Shown here in pieces: positions 21,649 to 28,339 of a stretch of DNA of 64,000 nucleotides (position 1 is the stretch's first letter; each line of letters opens with the position of its first letter). The position numbers and the translations under genes were made by a program. This DNA comes from Candidatus Omnitrophota bacterium. Lineage in GTDB: Bacteria > Omnitrophota > Gorgyraeia > 2-02-FULL-51-18. The notes below the pieces were generated by a model. That model was not told the DNA's origin, made no database searches, and was given only the letters and a program-made list of their open reading frames with translations. Location of the stretch: positions 430,598 to 494,597 of the forward strand of contig JAJVIE010000003.1 of the NCBI GenBank assembly GCA_022072175.1, given 5' to 3'.

Positions 21649-24318
21649 GTGAAAGTAAAACGGACTGTACCCACCATCTCCACTAATCACGCCAAATCAG
21701 GCGGCGCCGGTTTTCTGGGTGCCGGCCGGAAGACCGGCGACATTGATGTCCGACTTAGCTTCAAAATTGTCAGACTCTTTTCAGAAGGCCTATACGTTAG
21801 TCCGAATAAAGCCATCGAAGAATTGGTAGCCAATTCGTTTGATGCGGGCGCGCAGCGCGTCGCTATATTTTTACCCGCCAATTTACAAGCTCAAGCGTCG
21901 ACCATTGCCGTTCTGGATAACGGGGAAGGCATGGATGCGAGTGGTCTAGCGCGCCACTGGCTCATTGGAACGAGCAATAAGCGCGAGCTTAAAAAATTAC
22001 CCAAGAACCGCAGGCAGATCGGTAAGTTCGGTATCGGCAAACTCGCTACATATGTCTTGGCCAATCGTCTTACGCATATTTCAAAAAAGGCGGGCAGGTT
22101 CTACCAGACTTCTATGGATTTTCGAGTGGTGGACGATCGTGGCGACCAAGAGATGGAGCCCAGAGCCCCTATTAAAATCCCGCTGAATGAACTTACCGCA
22201 GCACAGGCCGAAGCGGCCCTCGCTCCTTGGATAAGTAGCCCTGCCTATAAAACTTGCGGTCTTAAAATGTTCGGGAAAGGCTCAGCTGATTCCTGGACCT
22301 TCACTATTCTTTCAGATCTTAAGCCAAAGGTGTTGGAAATCCGCCCAGGCATGCTCGAGTGGGTTTTGCGAACTGCGCTCCCGTTACGCGATGATTTTTC
22401 TATCTCTCTTAATGGCTCGAAGCTAGATCCTAGCAAAGCCGGTAAGGGACGTATCAAGCAATGGGTTTTAGGAAAAGACATTAAAGAGCTTCCAGCGCCT
22501 GCTTCAAAGGAGATCGAAGCGCGGGAAGATAAGACGGTGGACAAAGCTTCAGAATACCGTTTTGGATTTTTTCATAAAGGTTTGGGCCGCATAACCGGAT
22601 ACGCCGAGATTTACAAAGACCTGCTTACCGGCAAGTCGGAGGAGTGGGGCCGAAGCCATGGCTTTTTCGTGTATGTTCTCGGACGTCTTATTAATGTTGA
22701 GGATGGCCATTTTGGAATTAAGCCGGATGAACTACGTCACGGAACGTTCGGCAAGATGCGCGTCGTCATTAATATCGACGGGCTTGACGACTACCTTCAG
22801 TCAGATCGCGAAAGGATTCGAGAGGGTCCTGCCTTTGAAGACACAAAAAATCTTCTCAAGGGCATATTCAATTTTGTAAGACCGATTCTGAATCAGTATG
22901 AGGCCGGCCTAGAGCCTTCCGCTTTACTCGCGAACACCTTGTCGGCCACGCCCGGCAGTATCTCGCGCCGCCCGATTATCGAAATGGTGCGCGCGGCGCT
23001 TGAGGGTTCTGCGGTTTCGCACTACATAGCTTTGCCGCCTGAGGATGACGAGGAGGACAGGTCTTCTCTGGTCCAAAACCTCGAAAAACGCGCCGAGACT
23101 CCTGAACAGTTTGTTGCCGGTAGTCAGGTTGTATTCGAGTTTACTCCAGATCGCGGTATTGCAGTTTATGACGCGATGACTGGTGCCTTAAAGCTGAATG
23201 GTTTCCACCCGTTCGTCGCCGCTTTCTTTGATGATTTCACCAATACAACTATCGGTCTTCCGTTGGAATTATTTGCGATGGCCGAAGTGTTGTTGGAAGC
23301 TCAGCTTTTTCAATCTGGTCATACTCAAGCACAGATCGATAGCGCCATGGAAGTACGCGATCAGTACCTGCGTGACGTGGCTGCGCGTACCGGACCGCGC
23401 ACGGCTTTGGCAGTCTCGAACGCCCTTCGCGAAGCTCGAAATGACAAACACCAGCTTGAAATCGAACTGGTAGCAGCATTCGATAAGCTCGGCTTCAAGG
23501 CGTCACAACCAGGCCGCAAAAGTGCCAAAGACCCAGGCAAGGATAAACCGGATGGCCTGGCTGTGGCGGTGCTCGGTGGAGATGGCAAAGGAAATTCATT
23601 ACGTTACTCGGTCTCTTTAGAAGCGAAAAGTACCCAGCAGGATGGAAAGCGGGTGCCCGCGGGCGATGTTGGCGTCAGCGTGGTCGCGTTACACCGAGAT
23701 AAGTTTAACGCCGAACACGCCCTGGTGGTTGCACCTTCTTTCTCTACGACGAGGGGCGTTGACGCTTCAGTGGCTCAGCAAATCGCGGAGGATCGCAAAG
23801 CCTCCCTTGCAAAAGGAGCTCCAAAGACAATCACGCTTATCACGATAGACGATTTAGCGCGTCTTGTAAGAATTGCACCTACAAAGAAGCTCGGCCTCAC
23901 CAAACTTCGCGAACTCTTTCAATGCAGTCTTCCTAATGAGTGCAAGGCGTGGATCGATACTCTTGCAAACTCCCAGCCTCGCCGTGAGCCTTACAAAGAA
24001 ATCATCCAGACCATTTATCAGCTTCAACAAGATCACAACGGAAATGCAGTTGAGTATTATGGATTGATGGTCGCGCTGAATGCGTTGACCCCACCCGTAA
24101 AAATTGACCTGCAAACGCTGACGGATGTATGCAGGTCTATGGCCAATATGGCCGCCGGGTATATGGCCGCTACGCCCACTGCAGTTGGCTTGGAAAATAG
24201 TCCGGCGAATGTTCTAGCGGCCGTGAATGCGGCAACGCAAGCACACCTGGCTGATAAACCAAGGGATGCGACGGTTCATGGATCAGCCAAACCTGCGGTC
24301 GTAGCAAGAGCCCGCTAG
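21649..24318 (+). CDS. GHKL (MORC/MutL/Hsp90-like) ATPase with probable C-terminal PD-(D/E)XK nuclease
   Basis: 889 residues from the GTG at 21649; the frame is open to a TTG at 21595, so the start is uncertain. The N-terminal GHKL ATPase has the N-box EELVANSFDAGA (E57/E58, N62, D65), G1 DNGEGM and G2 GKFGIGK (125-131). A transducer-like middle region with a GRLINVEDGHFGIKPDELRHG stretch follows. Around 634-660, PDGLAV...SVSLEAKS fits a restriction-nuclease core (D635, E658, K660), followed by HALVVAPSF. With the coupled methyltransferase this looks like a restriction-modification type defence system. Iyer, Abhiman and Aravind (2008) described GHKL ATPases in prokaryotic R-M systems. The nuclease call is from motif pattern only. 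Confidence 0.75.
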   Translation: MKVKRTVPTISTNHAKSGGAGFLGAGRKTGDIDVRLSFKIVRLFSEGLYVSPNKAIEELVANSFDAGAQRVAIFLPANLQAQASTIAVLDNGEGMDASGLARHWLIGTSNKRELKKLPKNRRQIGKFGIGKLATYVLANRLTHISKKAGRFYQTSMDFRVVDDRGDQEMEPRAPIKIPLNELTAAQAEAALAPWISSPAYKTCGLKMFGKGSADSWTFTILSDLKPKVLEIRPGMLEWVLRTALPLRDDFSISLNGSKLDPSKAGKGRIKQWVLGKDIKELPAPASKEIEAREDKTVDKASEYRFGFFHKGLGRITGYAEIYKDLLTGKSEEWGRSHGFFVYVLGRLINVEDGHFGIKPDELRHGTFGKMRVVINIDGLDDYLQSDRERIREGPAFEDTKNLLKGIFNFVRPILNQYEAGLEPSALLANTLSATPGSISRRPIIEMVRAALEGSAVSHYIALPPEDDEEDRSSLVQNLEKRAETPEQFVAGSQVVFEFTPDRGIAVYDAMTGALKLNGFHPFVAAFFDDFTNTTIGLPLELFAMAEVLLEAQLFQSGHTQAQIDSAMEVRDQYLRDVAARTGPRTALAVSNALREARNDKHQLEIELVAAFDKLGFKASQPGRKSAKDPGKDKPDGLAVAVLGGDGKGNSLRYSVSLEAKSTQQDGKRVPAGDVGVSVVALHRDKFNAEHALVVAPSFSTTRGVDASVAQQIAEDRKASLAKGAPKTITLITIDDLARLVRIAPTKKLGLTKLRELFQCSLPNECKAWIDTLANSQPRREPYKEIIQTIYQLQQDHNGNAVEYYGLMVALNALTPPVKIDLQTLTDVCRSMANMAAGYMAATPTAVGLENSPANVLAAVNAATQAHLADKPRDATVHGSAKPAVVARAR

Positions 24319-25553
24319 TGCTAAAGTCCCACAAAAAAACTATTCTCGAAATCCTCGGTCGCCGGCCCATCCACCCATTTCCCGCGAGGATGGCTCCCGG
24401 GATTGCGCTGGAAGCGCTCGGCGAAAGCAAAACGCCGCTCAAGGTTCTGGATCCCATGACCGGATCCGGCACCGTTCTGGCAGTCGCGCGAGATAAAGGG
24501 CATCGAGCTTTCGGCGTAGATCTCGATCCGCTGGCCGTGCTTCTAGCCGGTGTGTGGACGCGGACCGTTGACCCGAAGCCGATGCAGGACAAGGCCGCAG
24601 AAGTTCTAAGCCACGCAAGGTCGGATTTTAAGAGCCTCACTTCTGGTAGCGCTTACCCGGCGGCGAGCGATGAAGAGACTCGAGAATTTATGCGGTTCTG
24701 GTTTGATGACTATGCGCGCAAACAGTTGGCCGCGCTCTCTGAAAGGATCTTCCGCGTGCGCGATGTCGCAACTCGTGAGGTTCTCTGGTGTGGTTTTTCT
24801 CGTCTTATCATTACAAAAAGTGCAGGCGCCTCTCTTGCGATGGATTTGTCACATAGTAGGCCACACAAAGAGTTTGAGTATGCTCCGGTTAAGCCGTTTA
24901 ATCGGTTTATCTCAGCGGTTGAGACGGTTGTTTCAAACTGTCCGCAGGCCGGTGCGAAGTTGGTTGGGCCCGCTGCTGTCGTGAAGCACGGCGATGCTCG
25001 AAAGCTTGATATTGAAGACGGCTCAATTGATCTGGTTCTTACCTCGCCCCCTTATTTAAACGCGATTGATTACATGCGGTGCAGTAAGTTCTCGCTTGTT
25101 TGGATGGGTTATACAATGAGTCAGATCCGTGATATTCGAGGATCTAGTATCGGAGCAGAGATTTCATCCGAAGAAGCGATGAGCGCTCCTTGGGTGAAAT
25201 TATTGATTAAACAGCTCAAACTCAAATTAGCTCTTTCCAATCGCGATCACGCTATTTTAGTGAGATACGTGTGGGACATGGGCCACGCGTTGGCCGAAGT
25301 TTCTCGCGTACTTCGGTCTGGAGGGCGTGCGGTCTATGTTGTGGGCGATTCCACAATCAAAGGAACCTTTATTAGCAATTCTTCAATCGTTAGTGCAGTG
25401 GCGCAGAGCCACGGACTTTCGTTGGTGTCGAGCCAATCGCGCGCTTTACCAGCCAATCGTCGCTATTTGCCGCCGCCAAAAAAGGGTATTTCGAGTCAAG
25501 CAATGGATACAAGGATGCGGCGAGAAGTTATTGTAGAATTTAGTAAACCGTAA
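24318..25553 (+). CDS. DNA (N4-cytosine/N6-adenine) methyltransferase
   Basis: 411-residue SAM-dependent amino-methyltransferase. Residues 18-25 (IHPFPARM) resemble motif X. Motif I is VLDPMTGSGTVLAVA (43-57), and GVDLDPLA is motif II. The catalytic motif IV is TSPPY (242-246), a form often seen in N4-cytosine enzymes. About 185 residues between motifs I and IV could hold the target recognition domain. The GTG start shares one base with the ATPase stop (TAGTG), implying strict co-translation, as expected for a modification partner that must keep pace with a nuclease. Confidence 0.85.
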   Translation: MLKSHKKTILEILGRRPIHPFPARMAPGIALEALGESKTPLKVLDPMTGSGTVLAVARDKGHRAFGVDLDPLAVLLAGVWTRTVDPKPMQDKAAEVLSHARSDFKSLTSGSAYPAASDEETREFMRFWFDDYARKQLAALSERIFRVRDVATREVLWCGFSRLIITKSAGASLAMDLSHSRPHKEFEYAPVKPFNRFISAVETVVSNCPQAGAKLVGPAAVVKHGDARKLDIEDGSIDLVLTSPPYLNAIDYMRCSKFSLVWMGYTMSQIRDIRGSSIGAEISSEEAMSAPWVKLLIKQLKLKLALSNRDHAILVRYVWDMGHALAEVSRVLRSGGRAVYVVGDSTIKGTFISNSSIVSAVAQSHGLSLVSSQSRALPANRRYLPPPKKGISSQAMDTRMRREVIVEFSKP

Positions 25554-25584
25554 AAGGATGGCGAGTTTACCGGTACAAACCGGC

Positions 25585-25596
25585 CCGCCTCCACCA
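25585..25596 (+). repeat. Right direct repeat (attR core)
   Basis: CCGCCTCCACCA, identical to the tmRNA 3' end at 21524-21535. It is preceded by the right inverted-repeat arm (25562-25583) and followed by the hairpin that probably once followed tmRNA. Confidence 0.8.
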
Positions 25597-25642
25597 ATAT
25601 GACACAACCCCAGCGGCGTAAGCCGGTGGGGTTGTGTCATAT
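25597..25642 (+). terminator. Hairpin formerly downstream of tmRNA (terminator or processing signal)
   Basis: A perfect 16-bp stem ATATGACACAACCCCA/TGGGGTTGTGTCATAT, extended by a GGC-GTAA-GCC cap. There is no T-tract, so intrinsic termination is doubtful. Its AACCCCA/TGGGGTT core is shared with the hairpin after tRNA-Leu (11324-11357). Confidence 0.55.
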
Positions 25643-25647
25643 CTAGC

Positions 25648-25889
25648 GGCGGGAATTGAAGTGAGCGCGCCGCCCGTCTTCGTCCTGCACAGGGAGTCTT
25701 CCTCATAGTCATTTAGGGGTTATCCCCAAAGGCACCGACGACCCCCTGATATCCCGGTCACGCTCTCCCTTCGGCCTCGAGTCGACTTTTCTGGCTCCCA
25801 GGCACGATCGTCACTCGGTAAGTCGTGGAGCCCCTCGTCGGCGGGTCCTATCTTCTTGGGGCTGTTCCGCGACAGGACCCGTGAGGGGG
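25648..25889 (+). repeat. T-arm mirror, GTGAGCGCGCCGCC motif and dispersed repeat copy B (short form)
   Basis: GGCGGGAATTGAA (25648-25660) is the reverse complement of the tmRNA T-arm 3' half. It is followed directly by GTGAGCGCGCCGCC (25661-25674), identical to 11173-11186. Then come GCACAGG...TAGTC (25687-25710) and the two blocks 25745-25837 and 25845-25889, about 95 percent identical to copy A. The 218-bp insert and right half of the dyad present in copy A are absent. No gene is seen in 25554-25955. Confidence 0.75.
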
Positions 25890-25902
25890 CTACAGAAGAG
25901 TC

Positions 25903-25931
25903 TTGAGAGAGCGGGGGCGGGGCGATACAAT
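25903..25931 (+). promoter_or_regulatory. Promoter of orn
   Basis: TTGAGA (25903-25908), 17-bp spacer, TACAAT (25926-25931). The orn ATG at 25956 has AAGGAGA 5 nt upstream. Confidence 0.6.
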
Positions 25932-25955
25932 GAGCCCTCACACACAAGGAGAGGC

Positions 25956-26516
25956 ATGAGCCCTAAGCAGAGAGCGGACGTGCTGGTCTGGGTCGACCTG
26001 GAGATGACAGGTCTGGACCCGCGCAAGTGCAAGATCCTCGAGATCGCGGCGGTCATCACCGACAGCGACCTCGAGGTGCTCGCTCAGAGCCCGGCCATCG
26101 CCATCCACTACAGCGACAAGGTCCTCGACGGCATGGAGGCCTGGAGCCGCTACCACCACAAGAAATCCGGCCTCACCGACGCTTGCCGCGCTTCGCGCGT
26201 CGGCCTCAAGAGAGCCGAGGAGGCCATCCTCAAGTTCGTGAAGGGCTACTGCAAGCAGAAGACCGCGCCGCTGTGCGGCAACACGATCTGGCAGGACCGG
26301 CGTTTCCTCGTCAAGTACATGCCCAAGCTCGAGTCGTACCTGCACTACCGCACCATCGACGTCAGCTCCATCAAGGAGCTCGTCCAGCGCTGGTACTCCG
26401 CGGACTACAAGATGCCGCGCCAAAAGAACCAGACCCACCGCGTGCTCGACGACATCCTCGAGTCCATCGAGGAGCTCCGGCACTACCGCAAGAAGGTCTT
26501 CGTCCAACCGCGTTGA
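25956..26516 (+). CDS. orn: Oligoribonuclease
   Basis: 3'-5' exoribonuclease of the DEDDh family that degrades 2-5 nt RNAs and pGpG, finishing c-di-GMP breakdown; this is relevant because two diguanylate cyclases lie in the window. 186 residues. Catalytic motifs are WVDLEMTGLD (D14, E16), GNTIWQDRRFL and THRVLDDI with the histidine five residues before the aspartate. The ATG at 25956 is chosen for its ribosome binding site. Confidence 0.95.
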   Translation: MSPKQRADVLVWVDLEMTGLDPRKCKILEIAAVITDSDLEVLAQSPAIAIHYSDKVLDGMEAWSRYHHKKSGLTDACRASRVGLKRAEEAILKFVKGYCKQKTAPLCGNTIWQDRRFLVKYMPKLESYLHYRTIDVSSIKELVQRWYSADYKMPRQKNQTHRVLDDILESIEELRHYRKKVFVQPR

Positions 26517-26938
26517 AACCCTCGCTGTTCCCGGTCTCGGAGGGCACTTATCGGGCTCTTGAGGAGCGCATGAAGCGGCTCGGGATCCGGTGGGAGGAGA
26601 TCGAGGAGAGTTTCATCCGCTCCGGCGGGTCCGGCGGACAGAACGTCAACAAGGTCTCGACGTGCGTGGTCATGCGTCATCTGCCGACCGGCACGGAGGT
26701 CCGCTGTCAGCGCGAACGCTCTCAAGGCCTCAATCGATTCCTGGCTCTCCGGGCCCTCGTCGACCGTATCGAGGCCGCCCGTCTGGGCGCGGCCTCGATG
26801 GAGCGCCAGCGTATCGAGAAGATCCGCCGCCAGAAGCGCAAGAGGTCCCGCCGCGCCAAGGACAAGATGCTCGAAGGCAAGCGCCATCGCTCCGAGATCA
26901 AATCCCAGCGCGCCCAGCCGCGCGGAGGGTGGGACTAG
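26513..26938 (+). CDS. Release-factor-like GGQ protein (ArfB/RF-H type)
   Basis: 141 residues with the peptidyl-tRNA hydrolysis motif GGQ (41-43) in SGGSGGQNVNKVST and a strongly basic C-terminal helix (KIRRQKRKRSRRAKDKMLEGKRHR). It lacks the codon-recognition domain of RF1/RF2, so a stalled-ribosome rescue role is likely. The start is TTG in a TTGA overlap with the orn stop. Its stop overlaps the stop of the convergent TPR gene by 4 bp. Confidence 0.85.
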   Translation: MKPSLFPVSEGTYRALEERMKRLGIRWEEIEESFIRSGGSGGQNVNKVSTCVVMRHLPTGTEVRCQRERSQGLNRFLALRALVDRIEAARLGAASMERQRIEKIRRQKRKRSRRAKDKMLEGKRHRSEIKSQRAQPRGGWD

Positions 26939-27693
26939 GACTCGAGGATGGACAGGCCCCGCTCGGCGGCCTCGCCGAGCGGGTCGATGCGTAGGGCCTC
27001 TTCGAAAGCCCTCTTGGAAGCCACGATATCCCCGGCGATCAGGTGCGCGTAGCCGAGATGGGTGTAGTGTTCGGCGCTGGGCTCCTGCAGGATGAGATTC
27101 TCGTAGAACGGCACGATCTCAGCGGCGTTGGCCGGATCGATGTGCACGGCGTTGGCGAAGGCCTGCTCGGCCCGGTCATAGCGGCCCATGAGCACCGAAG
27201 TGTGCCCCAGGATCATGTAGGCCTCATCGTCCTCCGGATCGCGCAGAAGGATCTCTTCGTACAGCGCCGCGGCTTCCCGCAGACGGTCCTGGGACACCAG
27301 CTCAAGAGCGCGCTCGTGCATCTGCTTGAGCGAAGCCTCCATCTCCTCCAGGTCGAGGCGGCGCTTGGCCTCCTCGGCCAGACGCCTGCTGACCAGGTCC
27401 TGGAGAAAGCCTCCCGCCTGCTGTTGGAGGGGCAGGAGCGCTCGCAGTTCGACCGAACGCTCCTCGAGGACCTTGAGCTTGGCCTCAAGAGCCTCCAGAC
27501 GGCGGTTTTCGACAGGGTCGGGGTCGCGACCCAAGAGCGAAGCGCGGTATTCCATCGCCTCGACCCGCGCGCGATCGACCAGGCGTTCGTTGGTCTCGAG
27601 CTGTTCTTGGGCGGTCGGTGCGGCCGGGGGGTTCGCGAGGGCCGGCGTCAGCGCGCAGAGCGCCCCGAGGAGCGCGCAAGCCGCGGCTCGCAT
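26935..27693 (-). CDS. Secreted TPR protein with coiled coil
   Basis: 252 residues: signal peptide (about 1-22, cut near ALA), a long helical/coiled-coil segment (about 30-135, rich in Leu/Glu/Arg), then TPR repeats (RLREAAALYEEILLRDPEDDEAY; RYDRAEQAFANAVHIDPANAA; DIVASKRAFEEALRIDPLGEA). Probably periplasmic. The frame continues far upstream, but that part is antisense to bolA and glutaredoxin, so the ATG before the signal peptide is right. It resembles the TPR protein at 20115-20576. Confidence 0.82.
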   Translation of the reverse strand: MRAAACALLGALCALTPALANPPAAPTAQEQLETNERLVDRARVEAMEYRASLLGRDPDPVENRRLEALEAKLKVLEERSVELRALLPLQQQAGGFLQDLVSRRLAEEAKRRLDLEEMEASLKQMHERALELVSQDRLREAAALYEEILLRDPEDDEAYMILGHTSVLMGRYDRAEQAFANAVHIDPANAAEIVPFYENLILQEPSAEHYTHLGYAHLIAGDIVASKRAFEEALRIDPLGEAAERGLSILES

Positions 27694-27711
27694 CAACACC
27701 CCGCTTGGAGG

Positions 27712-27717
27712 TATACT
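27712..27717 (+). promoter_or_regulatory. -10 box of the bolA-glutaredoxin unit
   Basis: TATACT on the plus strand. It overlaps a minus-strand TATACC (27715-27710) that could serve the TPR gene, giving back-to-back promoters. Confidence 0.5.
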
Positions 27718-27768
27718 ATGCCAACGTGCCGGGAGGTCCCGGCCGACACAGGGGGAGGGACGTACCGT

Positions 27769-27996
27769 ATGATCAGCGCGGATGAGGTTCGTCAGATGGT
27801 GCTCCAGGCCCTGCCCGGCGCCGTGGTGAGCGTGCGCGATCTGACCGGCACCGGCGACCACTGGGAGATCTCCGCGGAGGGCCCGATGTTCAAGGGTCTG
27901 ACGCTCATCGAGCAGCATCGTCTCGTCCACGCGGCCGTCGCGTCCGAGATGGACCGGAGGATCCACGCGATCCAGGTCCGCACCCGCGCCGTCTGA
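27769..27996 (+). CDS. BolA family protein
   Basis: 75 residues of the BolA/IbaG fold (VSVRDLTGTGDHWEISAEGPMFKGLTLIEQHRLVHAAV), with conserved histidines that can ligate a shared [2Fe-2S] cluster. The CGFS glutaredoxin 28 bp downstream is the known partner of BolA in Fe-S trafficking and iron sensing. An in-frame ATG at 27718 abuts the -10 box and is unlikely; the ATG at 27769 follows a GGGGGAGGG stretch. Confidence 0.92.
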   Translation: MISADEVRQMVLQALPGAVVSVRDLTGTGDHWEISAEGPMFKGLTLIEQHRLVHAAVASEMDRRIHAIQVRTRAV

Positions 27997-28024
27997 GAGC
28001 GACGCGCCAACACAGGAGAACAGC

Positions 28025-28333
28025 ATGTCCGATCCTACCATCGAGCGTATCGAGCGGGAGATCCGTTCCAGCAAGGTCGTTGTTTTTGGCAAGGGCACGC
28101 CGCAGTCGCCGATGTGCGGGTTCTCAGCGGCGGTGTTCGAGCTCTTCCGCAAGATCGGCGTCAGCCACCACACCGTGGACATCCTGGCCAACCCCGACAT
28201 CCGCGCCCAACTGCCCGCGTACTCCAACTGGCCGACTTTCCCGCAGGTGTTCGTGGACGGCAAGCTCATCGGCGGCTGTGACATCGTGCACGAGATGCAC
28301 CAGCGCGGAGAGCTCGAGCCGCTCGTCAAGTAG
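28025..28333 (+). CDS. Monothiol CGFS glutaredoxin (Grx4/GrxD type)
   Basis: 102 residues with the CGFS active site (C31), a cis-Pro TFPQVFVDG and a GGCDIVHEMH glutathione site. These proteins carry and transfer [2Fe-2S] clusters. AGGAGA lies 7 nt before the ATG. Co-directional with bolA, forming a classic BolA-Grx pair. Confidence 0.94.
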   Translation: MSDPTIERIEREIRSSKVVVFGKGTPQSPMCGFSAAVFELFRKIGVSHHTVDILANPDIRAQLPAYSNWPTFPQVFVDGKLIGGCDIVHEMHQRGELEPLVK

Positions 28334-28339
28334 ACCCTC

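Larger units (their letters stand above)
21536..25596 (+). mobile_element. Genomic island integrated at ssrA: ATPase-nuclease plus DNA methyltransferase
   Basis: 4061 bp between direct repeats of the tmRNA 3' end. Its two genes are clearly more AT-rich than the flanks, with many A/T-ending codons. No integrase, transposase, conjugation or phage gene is present, so it would need a recombinase in trans. Its ends carry inverted repeats that become one dyad around the repeat if the element is circularised. Integration left tmRNA intact but separated it from the hairpin (25597-25642) and T-arm mirror (25648-25660) that must originally have followed it. Confidence 0.8.

Noticed and set aside
21533-25596. 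Island ends as integron attC sites
   Set aside because: The ends lack the RYYYAAC/GTTRRRY core, and the insertion is in a tmRNA 3' end, the habit of tyrosine-recombinase islands.
27694-28329. N-terminal extension of the TPR protein frame upstream of its signal peptide
   Set aside because: It is antisense to bolA and the glutaredoxin gene, and a signal peptide begins at 27693.
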